Positions 32,812-45,312 of a stretch of DNA of 64,000 nt are shown in pieces. Location: assembly GCA_951640195.1 (NCBI GenBank), contig OX621168.1, forward strand, positions 930,001-994,000, given 5' to 3'. Numbering within the stretch: position 1 is the first letter of the stretch; each line of letters starts with the position of its first letter. A program made the translations under genes and the position numbers. The stretch comes from Porpolomopsis calyptriformis (Eukaryota; Basidiomycota; Agaricomycetes; Agaricales; Hygrophoraceae). Below the pieces are notes generated by a model that had not been told where the DNA came from, made no database searches, and was given only the letters and a program-made list of their open reading frames with translations.

Positions 32812-35800
32812 GTGTCAGTCAGTTTCCGAGGATGAATTGGAGTCATCCAAGATGTGTCCATCTGGCAAGGAGTTATTCTGTGAGATGATCTGTGTGATTG
32901 GGAGTGATGCATGCAAGCGGGGGAAGTACGGGAGAATGCAGAAGGCAGCGATCGGGAGTTTGGAAACTGCTCTGTCAAGTTCCAAAATGATGTAGGCGCC
33001 ATGGGAGGTTCGTTTCACAATGAGCATTGGTCCTAGATATCGCGGCTTCAATTTTCAATTGAGTTCCAGTTCGGTTGAAGAGTTGCGGATGAGGATGAGA
33101 GCTCCAGGTTTAAAGTTGTAGTCCTGGATTTGCTTTCCGTGGTGTTTCTCGAAATCCCAAATTGATTTAAATCGTGAATCCAGTAATTGTTGCTTGATCT
33201 GGGCTAGGTCTTCCTCTCATTTTTGAAGCTGACAGGCTCAGATAGCCAGTAGGTCAGCTGGGGAGATCGGAGCATCTATTAGTGGGACTAGGAAGGTAGC
33301 TTGGGTGAGATCGAAGGGAAAGAGAGGATCAGTTCCATAGACTATCTGGTAAGGAGAGAATCCGGTGGATCTTTGAATGGATATGCGTTCTGCCCATAGG
33401 ATGGAGTGATGTATGTTGTACCATTTGGATTCAATACCATCGGCAGCTTTCATGAGTGCTTCTCGGACAGATCTATGAGGTCTCTTGATGAGTCTGTTGG
33501 CTCGGGAGTTGTATGGGGAGATTCGGATGTGATTGATTCTGTATTGCGCGGCGAGGTATTCAAGTGCTTTGATGAATGGGGCTCCATTGTCCATGATTAT
33601 CTCTTCAAGAGCACCCCATTGACATAAAAGTTCTCCAAAAATGAAGGATCCGATAGCCCTGGCTGATTCCATTCTCAGCAGGCGCCATTCCGGATAAGCG
33701 GAGAGGGAACAGTGGGCATGCAGAAGGAGTTTGTAGCCATTGGACTTGGGTAGGAACATGGTGTCGATGCGGGCACATCAGAATAGGTGAGCTGGTGTGG
33801 GAACCATCAGAGGGATGAAGATCCATTTGGTTTGGCGGATCTGACATTGATGACAGGTTTGGATAAACCATTGGATGTCATGATCAATGTAGGGCCACCA
33901 GAAATGGTCAAGCAATCAGTTTCGGGTGATAAAGGGGCCTTTATAGCCTAGTTTATCATGAGCCTGCTGGATGATGTCCAGTCTGTGAGGTTCCGGGACA
34001 ATGAGCTGGTGTCTTCCATTGGGTTTTCTGCACCAGAGACGGTTGTCGAATACAAAGAAGTCAGAGGTGGTGCATAGGAGTCATTTATATTGTTTGTCCG
34101 AGGTGTCAGGTGGGCATCTTCGGGTGATAAGAAAGTCGTGAATGGTCCAAAGGTATGTGTCTCACAAAAGGGCTTTTTCTGATCGAGGAATGGGTAGCAG
34201 GCTGTCTGTAGTAGTGAGGACAGAAAAGGTGGGAGGTTCTGAGAGGTTATTCAGTGAAGATAGGTAAGGTGATGCAATGTGTGAATGGTTCGGGACAATT
34301 TTGAGTCGATTCCAGTTGATGAGCTCTACCGCGAAGGCATAGGATCAGTCGATCCATTCCTCATGATCATTGTCAGAGGGATCGTCTTTGGGAGCGGGAG
34401 GTCTTCGGGATAGTCCATCAGGACCGGAGTGTAGATAGGCAGGAATGTGGACAAGGTCGAAGTCGAATAGGAGGATTCTGGCTATCCATCAGTTGACGGC
34501 TGCATTGGGCTGGATGTCCGGATTGTTGAGCATGCCTTTAATGTATTTGGCATTGACTTCTACCGTGAATTTCGGAAGACCAATGAGCCAAATTCGGCAC
34601 ACCCGGAGGGCGCGGAATAGTCCGTATAGTTCGAGCTTGGCTTGTGAGTATCGGGACTCACATTCGTTCCAGGTAATCGATCGAAATCGGGATGGGTAGC
34701 GCTTGCCATCCTCTCCCTGTTGTTGTAATATGAATCCGGCGGCATACATGGATGAGTCGACGGCTAAAATGATGGGTCGTCCGGAGTGGTAATTGATTGG
34801 TTTGAGAGCGGGGGAGTTGATGATGGCGTTTTTAAGGGTTTCCATGGATTGGATTTCTTCTTCTTTGAAGCGGAAGGGGACGTCCTTTTTAGTGAGATTT
34901 ATGAGGGGTCGGGCATGATGCGCGAAGTCTTTGATGAAGATTCGGAGGACTCCGCAAGTCCCTAAGAAAGATCGGACATGGGTAAGCTCTTGGCAGATGG
35001 GCCAGTCTTAGATCTTCTGTACTCGGGACTTATCCGGAATTCGTCCCTCATAACAGCATATGTGTCTGACAACTACAACAGCAGGAGCACATACTGTGGT
35101 CTTTCCATTGAAGGTTCCACCGAGGATTTTCATCTGGTGAAGGACTCAGTTGAGGTTGTTGAGATGCTCCCATACAAACCTTCGGATGTGTGGGTTTTGT
35201 GGAATAGTCTCGAAGAGTCCTCCTGGGAGTTCGTAACGGGTTTCCGGGCCTTTAACAGGTACGTCGTCTATGAAGGGGCTCGCAACATGAGGGATTTCTG
35301 ATTGGAGGATGTGGGTGACATCTCCGTGCATGATTTGTGTTGAGTTGGTATATCCCATAGGAATAGAAGTTAGACATTTAGCTCCGAGTGGCGTTTGAAA
35401 GGTGGTGAGGTCTCGGGATCGGAGGTTGAGGTTGCGTTGGTCAAAGGATACGAAAAGGTTGAGGGACCCGTAGCAGGCTCTTCCGGCGAAGGATTCCACA
35501 AATTGTTCTGTGAGGGGAGGAACTGCGGAGTTGCGGATTGAGACTTTGTTAAGGGGTTTGAGATCGTGGACAAGTCGGAGAGATTTCCCATCCTTCTTGA
35601 GCACACAGAACCATTGGGAGTGATAGGATGAGTTAGACTCTTTGTACACACCAGCGGAAATCTTTTCGCGGATGACTTTGAGGACTGCGTCAAAGATTCT
35701 GGGTGGAATCGGAATGTTTTTAAGAACCCAAGGGATGTGTTCTATAGTGGGGAGGAGGATCGGGTCAAAGAACTCTTCTAGAAAATGACCTTTCTCAGTC

Positions 35801-37600
35801 TCCTCCCAGGCGAATGCTTGTTCCTGGGTTTTGATTACGTGGTGAGCAAGGGTTTCTTCCTCAGGCCATAGGAATCCGTCGGGATTGATGTTGTGTTTAT
35901 CTTTCCATTCTTGGGTGTAGACGGAGCCTGGTGTAAATGGCGGTGGATGGAAGGGAAGTGTTGGAAGGTTAGCCAATGGATCGGGGTGTTGACGTCGGAC
36001 GATGCGGAATTCTTTGGGTAGCATTCCCTTGATAGGCAGGACACGGTCCGCCACTTTCTTATATTTCTTTCCAGCGTAGGTGGCATGGGTGTAATCATAT
36101 TCATCAATATCTGTGACATAATCAGCTAAGGAAGATTCATGTACAGATATGGGAGTGAGAAGGGAGTCTGGGATGTCGGAGAGAGGGATGTCAAAGGTTG
36201 CTCCCTGTCCACAGGGGTGATCGTCATTTAGGTTGTTCTGAGATCGTTCTGATATGCGGGAGTGGATGATGTTGTTCAGGGGAGTCAGGGAAACAGAGGT
36301 TGTGTGTGGGGAAACAGATACGTTGTTGGGTGTGGAGGGCATCGGTGGAATCAAAGTTTGGTAAGAGATAGGACCCGAGAGTACAGATGGCGAAGGTGTG
36401 GGAACTGGAACAGGGTTTTGGGTATAATCTGTACTCTCAACATTTAAAAACCCATGGGGATGAGTTTCTTGTTGGGCTTCCAGGCTTGTGGTCATGTAGA
36501 TACTTTAATCCTCTTTCTGGTGTTTGGATCCATGATGTTGATGTGTTGTGAGCCATCCAGATCGATCCTGCTATCTAGGTTTATGAGGAGATAGAAAGGC
36601 TGTCCGAGAATCATATCGCAAGGTAGTTTCTCTGCTACCTGCACCTGCATGTAGAAGGTACAGGGTCCAATGACGACCGGGAGGTTTTTAAGAACTCCTA
36701 GGGTGGGGGCGATGGTGGAGTGTGATGACTCCATGTGCATGATAAGATCGGATCAGATTGGGATACCAAGTCGTTCCCAGACGTCTTTCCGGATGATGGT
36801 TATCGCGCTTCTGGTGTCAAGGAGTGCTTCCTCTTTCTGTCTTCCATCTAGGAGGACATCGATTACTCGGATGGCAGAGGCATTGTCAGCTACAATAGTG
36901 TCTTCGTCGGGTAAGTTTGGCGTGGTATAGAAGCTAGAAACAGGGTTGTCTGAGTCGTCCGATAGGTTGACGGGGGTACGTTTGCTGGTGGTGTGATCTT
37001 TGATCCTTTTCTGGACGTCAGAATGTGATGCCAGGAGGTGTCCGACCATGGTGGTGACAGTGGCTCCAAGGACATTGTTGTATAGTTGGTCCGTCAGGAC
37101 TGGATCTTCGGCAGGGGAGTGGAACCAGAATTGGGGTTCTTTGGGTTGTGGGGTCAGAATGGATTTGATCGGATTGTGTATGTTAGAAGGCGGGATTTCG
37201 ACAATGGGTTTGATGTTGGTCTGGGTTTGGGAGGAGGGGTTTTCTGGTTCTTGTTTCATTCTGCCTTCTTGGCGATCTCATTTCTGAGCATAGTATGGAG
37301 GACTGTGAGTGTGTTGTTATCTTCAGATGAAGACAAGATATCTTCCGGGAAGAAGGGGAGTGGGGAAGTGGTTGTGTTGTATGTAGAATGTGGATCCGAG
37401 GGGGGAATCATCTCAATGATGGCAGCAGTGACGACGGGGGCCAGTGAGGCGAGGTTTCTGGGATTGGCACTGTGCCAATTGTTGAATTTCTCTGAGAGGG
37501 TGTTGCCAGTGATGTCCCGAGGGAGGTAGTTGCCGTTTGGGAGAACTATTTGTCTTCGATCATTCCGGATGCACTTCCCAGCTCTTATAAACTCTTCGGC
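32812..37600 (-). pseudogene. pol of element F (PR-RT-RH-IN)
   Basis: Protease region 37259-36492, with L-L-D-T-R-S near 36825 where D-T/S-G is expected. RT 36495-34950: L-V-H-D-L-K-P-L-N near 35555 and the catalytic box F-I-D-D-V-P-V-K-G-P near 35280, typical of one Ty3 lineage and intact. RNase H about 34845-34489 with A-V-D-S-S near 34755. Integrase: C-H-Q-C near 33850, core Asp near 33765 and I-M-D-N-G-A near 33595; the expected catalytic Glu is Lys (L-I-K-R) near 33490. The C-terminus ends near 32815 in an acidic tail. Several breaks separate the open pieces. Mutated protease and integrase residues make it inactive. Confidence 0.85.
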
Positions 37601-38690
37601 CATAACACATGTCCGGATGCGACAATTCGGAGATCTGCAAAAGATGCATGGGTTAGTCTGCTGTCGGGGGCAGGTTTCTGTCGGAGTCGGGTAATTCCAG
37701 GGTCAATTGGTTTGGTTTTTCATCATGGTGGTCCTGAGATTTGCCATGGTGATAGTATCACTTGACTCTGTTTTGGGGGTTGTGCGGGATGTGGTGGGGG
37801 TGATGGGTGGTAGTGAAGTGATTGGGGAAGTGGAACAAAGGAGGAACTGGGCGGCATTGTTGATGTCTTTCATGGGATATGGCTTGTTGGGGTGATGATT
37901 CGGTATGGTGATGGATAGTCTGTGTTCGATCCGGCGCAGGGTAGATATTCTGAAGCCTTGGGCAAATAGTCTGTCGACGGTCCATTGATCGATCCAGTTG
38001 GTCCGTAAAAGGTGGGATGAGATCCAGGTGAACTCTTGGAAGTACTCTCCTAGATCGCCTCAGGTGTACACCCCTTTGGAAGCGGTTTCCTGAGTGAATC
38101 GTTCGAGGTCCGCGACATTGTGCAGGGTGTCGTTGGTGTTGGAACCGGGGTAGAGTGTTCGGATGTTGTCTCTGAAGGAGTTCCATGTCCAGGGGTTGGC
38201 TACTCCGGGGCGGAGCGTTTCCCAAAGGAGAGCAACATCGTTGTCTAGGAAATACAGAGTGTGAGTGATTCGTTCTTCATCGGTAGGGTTCATCCCGAGG
38301 GTTGTGTACATCATGTTGATGTCAGAGAAGTATCGGTTGAGGTGTGTGGGGTTTCTGTCAAAGACGGGGGCACCGGAAGAGTGTCGGAAAGGTATTTGAG
38401 CCAGGTTGGCCATGGTGGGGGAAGATGTCAAGGGAGTGGGAATAGGTACAGTTTTGGGGAGTGTGGTGAGGGGTGTTTTACTTGCAGGTGGAAGGTCTAC
38501 GTTTCCTTCTGAAGGGGTGTTGACAAGGGAAGCTGAGGTCGAGGGGTTGATAAGGGCTTCGATAATGAGCTCGTCCGAGGAGTCGGAGGTGGGTGTAGAT
38601 GTTGGGAGGACAGGTAAGGATTGTGAAGAGCAGTTGAGGCATGCGGAGTAGTAGAATACTGAAAAGTGGACGTGTTAGAACCCCTCGCGG
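37600..38690 (-). pseudogene. gag of element F
   Basis: A Ser/Thr/Pro-rich N-terminus (38690-38430), then a capsid-like part from an internal ATG at 38413 with the blocks F-L-D-N-D-V-A-L-L-W near 38240 and W-N-S-F near 38175, a TGA near 38060, and a distal C-I-F-C / R-T-C cluster near 37610-37660 followed by M-A-E-E-F-I. The start codon is not certain; no ATG is visible in the upstream open stretch. Identity as gag rests on position and capsid-like character. Confidence 0.65.
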
Positions 38691-38703
38691 TGGGCTCCAA
38701 TTA

Positions 38704-39246
38704 TGTAGAAGGCGTGAGGGATCTTGGGGGAGATTCCTCTCGTTCATCCAAGGGGTATCGGAACACGTAGGAACTGATTCAGTAATCAGATGATGGTGGT
38801 TAGGGGTTTCAAGCTTATCAAGGCTTGATATATTGGGTAGGAAGAGAAGGTATGTATTGGGGAAGGTGTGTCTGTCTTCTTTAGTGATTATCTACTTGAT
38901 ATATATAGAGCAGGTGAATAAAGGAACTTCTTTGTAGGTATGTGTACAAAGGATAGTTCCTTTGTAAGAATATGTGAGTGGAAATTAGGTAGATAGGTGA
39001 AAGGAAGATAGGATAAGATAGATAAGATAAGGAAAACAAAGAAAAGAGACTTTCCGATTGGTCTGAGGTGTTTCCGAAGGAGTTCGTGTTTTCGGAAGTC
39101 CTCTGGTTAGAGGCGGATGTTTATCGGAATGTTTATCGGAAGGTTGGAAGGGTCGGGTTTTGGGATATGTGTATACGGATTTGGTGAGGTTGAGCTCTTG
39201 TGTGATGGAAAGGTTTTCTGTTCATAGGGAGGATGGATCTCCTACA
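38704..39246 (-). repeat. 5' LTR of element F (543 bp)
   Basis: Plus strand runs TGTAGAAGGC to ATCTCCTACA. Pair of 30309-30863. Confidence 0.92.
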
Positions 39247-40342
39247 GCGCGTGCCTTCGATGAGTGTGTGATTGAGGTGTTCAGCTACTCCGTTTTGGGC
39301 TAGTGAGTATAGGGCTATGGTTTGGTGATGTATCCCATTGTCTTGGAGGTATCATTCCATTTCATTGTTCATGTATTCTCCCCCATTGTCAGTGCGTATA
39401 CTTCTTATCTTCTTCCCTGTCTCATTTTCAACTAGTGCCTTGAGCTGTTTGAATTCAGTCAGAACTTCACTCTTGAGTTTTATGCCGCTGATCCAGGTGT
39501 AGCGGGAGTAGTTGTCAGTGAACGATATGAAAAATCTTTCTCCTTTTAGGCCTTTGATCATGAAGGGGCTGCAGAGGTCTGAATGGATGAGGTCAAGTAT
39601 TTGTGATGATCATTGTTTGGAGTTGTGTGGGAAGGGTTTGATCATTTGTTTGCCATGCTGGCAGTTGGCACATGCGGGTAGTGGTTCTGGTGAGTTAATG
39701 GTGAGTCCTCTGACTAGTTCTCCAGTGATCAGTTTGTTGATTGCATCTTCATGTAGGTGGCCATATTGGCAGTGCCAGAGTTTGCGGTCAAGGGTTTCAT
39801 GGGCAATGGTGGCAGTTTGTGAGTATCATTTCAGTGCTTGTCCTAGGTTTAGCCAGTACAGGTTTCGTTCTCACTTTCCGCTTGCAAATGGTTTTACTAG
39901 TGGGGCAACTATCACTTTTGGTGGGTCTTGATAGAATGTGACATGGCCGTTCCCAAAGAGTATGGTTCTACTGGCTTTATCGAACTTTCAGACACTGAGG
40001 AGGTTGTGGGATATGCTGGGCATGAGTAGTGAGTCTTGTAGGGATAATTTCATGGTAGTATTGCCATATTTGCAGTGGATTGATACCGTTCCAAGTCTGG
40101 AGGCTTGTAGTTGCTTGCCTTGCTTGGCAGTGCTGATAGTGGATGGGGATGGGGAGTACTGGGTGAAGTCTTTGGCATTACGGGACATATGGGTTGTTGC
40201 TCCTGTGTCAATAACCCATCCATTAGTGTCTTTGATACTGGTGAGTGCTTCGTGGTTTGCTATTAGCGTTATACTCAATTCTAATTCCTCATTAGCTAGG
40301 TTAGCACAATATTTGTTGCATTGGGGTCTTGATCTGCATTCG
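39247..40342 (-). pseudogene. Ty1/copia gag end, protease and integrase N-part
   Basis: Reading minus from 40342: the end of a gag zinc-knuckle-like region; aspartic protease with W-V-I-D-T-G-A-T-T-H near 40215; the pre-integrase region; and the integrase core with T-D-N-Y-S-R-Y near 39515 and R-T-D-N-G-G-E-Y near 39390. A TGA at 39350 or nearby falls after N-E-M-E. The frame is then broken by element F at 39246 and resumes at 30308. The 5' part (most of gag and the copia 5' LTR) is missing; LTR E abuts it directly. Confidence 0.88.
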
Positions 40343-40730
40343 TGTTAGGTGCAAAGCAGGACTCAGGTCTTCACTCTGGGAGGTCCAATGTGGGTCTTAG
40401 CCGATACAAACAAGAAGTTGGCAAGTCCAAGTTGTGGTTCAACCTAGAGAAGTACAAGCAATTCCGAGCTGCCTATATTTACCCTAGCTGAGTCCGAAAA
40501 TGTGATTATGTAATCAATCCATGGAACGATTGTGTAAGCAATGATTAAGTGTAAAAGATAAGATAAGAAAGATAAGAAGGAGTGACAAACGTCACACTTG
40601 TGACCGTGACTCGACCGGTCGGGTAACGGTCACGTTGTGACAGCGTGACAATCGCAGCATCGAAAATGATAGTAAAGAGAACTGGCACACAGAAAGGAAA
40701 TAATAACCAAAAAAGAGACTCATCGTAACA
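40343..40730 (-). repeat. LTR family E (388 bp)
   Basis: Plus strand runs TGTTAGGTGC to CATCGTAACA; TG...CA in both directions. No TSD (ATTCG versus CTCTC), so it sits at a rearrangement between the copia gag end and a truncated LTR C. It may be a copia 5' LTR left after a gag deletion, or an unrelated LTR. Confidence 0.65.
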
Positions 40731-40941
40731 CTCTCGCTCTCAAGTCTAGATCTCCTCTAAGACTTCCTCTCGACTTCTTCTTTCAATTCTCTGACTCTTC
40801 CGATCCTCCAATCGATCATGTCCACAAATGATCAAAGACTCCCTTTCCACAATCATCAATCATAGACTGTGTTGAGACTCTTTATAGTCATCCTTGCACC
40901 TTGTTCTGTGTTCGGTTCTCATACATGAAGCAGACATATCA
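40731..40941 (+). repeat. LTR family C, 3' fragment
   Basis: The last ~210 bp of LTR C, ending AGACATATCA at 40941, inside the gag of B3. Its 5' two thirds are replaced by LTR E. Confidence 0.85.
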
Positions 40942-43896
40942 GCGTATGTGAGGAAATTGAGACTATGATACAAGGATTGTCCCTCATCATGGAATACCTT
41001 GTCAAGTATGAGATGAGGGTAAAACTCACTGGCCTTGGCAGCCAGGATAAAGAAAAGATCTGAATCTTCGAGAAAAACATCTATCGCGACATTGTTTGTT
41101 AAATGTATCTCAATCCACCTCTCCCCACAACTTGGTCCAATTATTGCGAAAAGGCTTTGGCCATTGGACAACTCCATGAGTGGTTCTATCAATAGCAACA
41201 GACTTGTTGTCTAGCTGTCCCCTCTTCCTTGTGATTTGTTCCTTGGACCCTTCCATCTTGTCCCCAGGCCCAACCCTCCAGAGATCATCAAGTCCCCACT
41301 GGGATCATCCATGGTGGTCAGGGAAAGCCCATGGACATTGACAAGACACATCAGGTCCACTGTTGTTTCAACTGTGGAGAAGTCAGATACTTCCAATGAG
41401 ATTGAGCCAAGGAGAAGGCCACGGTCAATGTCCATGCTCTTTTCTACAACATGACCATGTCACAACTTAATGAGCTGAAGAACCTTCTTTCCACAGAGGA
41501 GCACAGCTCAGTGAACAATGCCCCCACTCTCGATGATGAATCGGATTTTGTCGACAGTTGATGAAGATGCATTCCCTTCATTCAACTGGAAGTTGTTTAC
41601 TCTGGCAGAACACTCTCGTATTAGACATTTCTCCTTTATCTACTACGACAGCATGTACAGTACCCAGTATACCCAAATCCAATACCCCTGTCATTTCTTC
41701 TCCTCCAAAACTTGTTCTGTCAGATAAACACATTGAATGCCCCAAAACCCCTACTCCCAAATCATTGTCTCTTTCTATTGATTCAATCAATGTCAACTCT
41801 CTTTCAACTCCTCAAGACATTGTTGATGCTATTAAAGGCAATGCTAATTCAGTAATTTCTATTCTTCAATACTGGTCTCACCTAGCATGCTCATGTGAGA
41901 TGGTACAGTCTACCATCAATAAAATTACTACCCTCTCCCCAGACAGCCATCCAAGCCTTGAATGAACTCAAACAACCTCACGTCTTCATTCGTGGTTCCA
42001 AAGGAAGTCAACTCATCCTCAAAGCTCATCTTATTACATTGGACAATTGTGCAGAGCATACTGCTACTGCTCTTGTCAATAGCAGATGCAAAGGCTCCTG
42101 CATTGACATCAAGTACATTCAAGATTGTGATCTCTACATGACCCCTCTTGCTTAACCTATTCTGGTACACAACACTGATAGCTAACCCAACACCAAAGGC
42201 CCCATCTTGGAGATGGTCACTCTCGAATTGCAGGTTGGAACCCATGTGGAATAGATCAACTTTGGTATCACCAACCTCAGCAAAGGACAAATCTTCCTTG
42301 GATATGATTGGCTCAAGACCCATAACCCCTCTGTGGACTGGAAGGCTGGCACCCTCAATTTCAACCAATGTCCCCCAGACTGCCACCCCTCTGTTGATTC
42401 TTTTGACATCAACAACCTCACCCTGGAAGATGATGATCACCTTCTCATGGTCAATCTTTCTCCTGCTATCCAGATTCAGTTAATGACCACCAAGTTGCAG
42501 GAACTTGCAATCAAAGCTGCTAAGACCCAGAAAAAGGACTGCAACTGGAAGGATATCATCCCTGACTATCTTCACGAATTCCAAGACATCTTCACCAAGA
42601 AAGACTTTGACAAGTTACCACCTCCTTGCCCTTGGGATCATGTGATCAAACTACTCCTAGGTACTGAAGAGAAGCTCAACTGTGAGATCTACCCCCTCAG
42701 TGTGGATGAACGCTTGCAACTTGATGAATTCCTTGAAGAGAACCTCCAGACTGGATGAATTTATCCTTCCATCTCCCCCATTGCCTCCCCCTTTTTCTTC
42801 ATCAAGAAGAAAGACAGTCGTTTACACCTAATTCAAGATTACTGAAAACTGTACAATATGACTATCAAGAATTGCTACCCCCTCCCTCTGATTACCAAAC
42901 TTATCAATGCTCTACAGAATGCCTGCTATTTCACTAAGCTGGATACCTGCTGGGGCTACAACAACATTTGCATCAAGGAAGGTGATGAGCATAAAGCCAC
43001 ATTCAGGACCAACCATGGCTTGTTTGAACCCTTAGTCATATTCTTTAGACTCACAAACTTGCCTGCAACCTTTCAGATGATGATGAATGACATTTTCCAC
43101 ATTCAGATCCACCAAGGTTATATACTGATTTACATCAATAATATACTGATCTTTGATAAGGATTTCGAAATGCACCATTAGCACATCCATGAAGTTATAT
43201 CTCTGCTTTGCAAATACAAACTCTACCTCAAACCTGACAAGTGTGAGTTTGATCAAAAACAAGTGGAATACCTTGGAGTCATCGTCTCCAAAGGCTAAGT
43301 CAAGATGGATCTAATCAAGGTCCAAGGCATCACTGATTGGCCAACCCCAACCTGCAAACATGATGTTCAATCCTTCCTCAGTTTCTGCAACTTCTATTGT
43401 TATTTTATTCACCACTTTGCTGGTATTACCTGTCCTCTTAGTATCTTAACAGGAAACACTCCTTTCAAATGGACTGATCAATGCCAGGATGCCTTCAACA
43501 TCCTTAAGACAATTATTACCTCTGCTCCTGTTCTTTCCATTGCTAATGATTACAACTTACTCCATGTTGAGACTGATGCTTCCGAATACACTCTGGGCAC
43601 CATACTCTCACAAAAACAAGAAAACATCTGGAAGCCCATCAGATTCCTCTCAAAATTGTTCAGTCCTGCAGAATGAAATTACCAAATTTATAATTGCAAA
43701 CTCCTTGCAATATGACTACCCTGCAGGAATTTTGCAAACATCTGTTGTCTGCCAGGCAAGTCTTTGAGGTTTGGACTGACCACGCCAACCTCCAGTACTT
43801 CAAGAAGCCCCAGAAGCTTAACAGACATCAAGCTCACTGGCTTATAGAGTTGCAGGACTTCCATTTCACCATTCATCATATCACTGGTAAGGCCAA
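40942..43896 (+). pseudogene. B3: family-B Ty3 copy, gag to RNase H (part 1)
   Basis: The gag fragment starts at the E-E-I-E-T-M block. A zinc knuckle follows near 41365-41400, then protease-like sequence (41895-42160), then RT from about 42760 with Y-I-N-N near 43135 where Y-I-D-D is expected. RNase H (E-T-D-A-S near 43570) runs on to the I-T-G-K-A-N block at 43880-43896. Many stops, mostly TGA. It aligns throughout with B-young but is more decayed. Split at 43896 by D-old; part 2 is 58236-58966. Confidence 0.88.
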
Positions 43897-44255
43897 TGTT
43901 AGACGGCAGTCTAGGGTTGATCGCAAGGTTTTACTTCAGGCTCTGGGTGTAGGGTTTTAAAGGGTTGGAAGACTACTGATTGGGGTGTTAACGAAAGAAA
44001 CAGACTTATCCTAAGTCTATCTACTGCTAGCTTTATATACTAGCTAAGTATGAGTCATATTGACTACGTGTGAGTTGTAACGACTATGGATGAGTCATGT
44101 AGATAAGGAGAGTAATGGTTGACTAAATATAGATATGGCTTGGTCACCTTGTATTACTAAGCGGAGCTTGGGTGGCTAAGCGGCTATTGGTGTAAACTGT
44201 CTGATGTAAATGGGAATAGACGAGCAAAGGAAAAGGAAAAAATATATCTCTGACA
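43897..44255 (-). repeat. 3' LTR of D-old (359 bp)
   Basis: Plus strand runs TGTTAGACGG to ATCTCTGACA. The right flank read on the minus strand, CTTTTTGTGGAGGTGAA, is the conserved tract before the 3' LTR and is also found before 55667. Confidence 0.94.
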
Positions 44256-44559
44256 TTCACCTCCACAAAAAGGAAATTCGTCCCGAATTTTGAGAAGCCC
44301 CTTCGAAGCGAAGGAAGGGTGTCAAGGGGAGGTGTAAAGAGATGGTAGAGGTGGGTAGAGGGGTGATGAGATGGGTGAGCGATGAAGAGGAGGGATGAGT
44401 GGATAGTTGTCGGATCAAAGACTATCCACTAGGTATACTTTTCCTCAACTCTCTAGTAGATATCACCTTCTCTAACCACACATCCAGAAGGGAGGCGTAA
44501 GGAATACTGTTCGTTCGGAAACAGCATCTGGTCCCTAGGTCGCGCCATCATAAACTGGG

Positions 44560-45198
44560 GGTTGAAGCAGGTGTCCATCTGGGTCAAACCAGTGGTAACG
44601 GCCATCCAGCCAGCTCCCTACACATCATAGCATTCTCCTCCAGGTCAAGGATCCTTTCGTACTTGGCATCCATCATCGAGCGGTACCTGTTTCGGGCAGC
44701 ATAGAGTCGGTTGGTGACGCGATGGATGCGGTGCGAGATAGGGTCTTCAGGGATAGTGGGGGTGGTGACGTCGGATTCGTCCTAGTCCGGTATAACCATC
44801 AAAAGTTGGCGCCCAACTTGGTACGCCTCCAGCCAATCTTCAAGTTGATTCTTCTTGTCGTCAAAGTTGCTGTCCTTGTCGAACGTGTACCAGTGACGGT
44901 CGTAGTTAAGTTCGCATTGACGTGCTCCAGAGATAAAAGGGACGTAGGTTTCGGGGCACCCAGATAGGTGCTCGACCTTGGCAAAGGGGAGCCCTCGGTA
45001 GTTACGGTTTCGTCCCGGCTTGTCGATAGTGTCGGTACGTCGTCTCGGCTTCTTGAACCGTCGGGTAACCAAGACGCTGTCAGATGAGGAAGAGGAGGAA
45101 GAGGAATCAGGGGGAAGGTTGGAGGTAGAAGCAGTGGGGTTCCCTCGGGGTGGACGCCTCCCAGTCGACTTGCGGGCGTAACGAACTTCACGGGGCAT
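44560..45198 (-). pseudogene. Family-D 3' accessory ORF (D-old copy)
   Basis: From ATG 45198, 138 codons to TAG near 44780. A basic N-terminus (R-Y-A-R-K-S-T-G-R-R), a serine run of eight, a K-K-P-R-R-R patch, then a folded-looking part with H-W-Y-T-F-D near 44885 and a charged helix E-D-W-L-E-A-Y near 44825. The frame stays open past the TAG with a heptad-like helix (Y-E-R-I-L-D-L near 44665). A deletion of about 29 bp relative to D2 then shifts it. The same TAG is present in D2. Possibly a nuclear, nucleic-acid-binding accessory protein, judged only from charge. No homologue recognised. Confidence 0.55.
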
Positions 45199-45312
45199 TT
45201 CGTGCTTCTTTTGATGATTGTTGGAAAGGGGAAGTCCTTATAATTGTCGGAGATTGAAAAGGAGAAAAGGAGATTCAACGATTGTGATGTCAGTAGTATT
45301 CGTAAAAGAGAG

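Larger units (their letters stand above)
30309..39246 (-). mobile_element. Ty3 element F with antisense gene, in copia integrase
   Basis: LTRs at 38704-39246 (5') and 30309-30863 (3'), reading minus. A 4-bp TSD GCGC lies at 30305-30308 and 39247-39250; removing the element and one GCGC joins the copia integrase frame (G-T-R then T-I-L) without a gap. Order: gag, protease, RT, RNase H, integrase, then gene G2 on the opposite strand, then the 3' LTR. A candidate tRNA primer site starting TTGGAGCCCACC lies 3 bp inside the 5' LTR. Confidence 0.93.
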
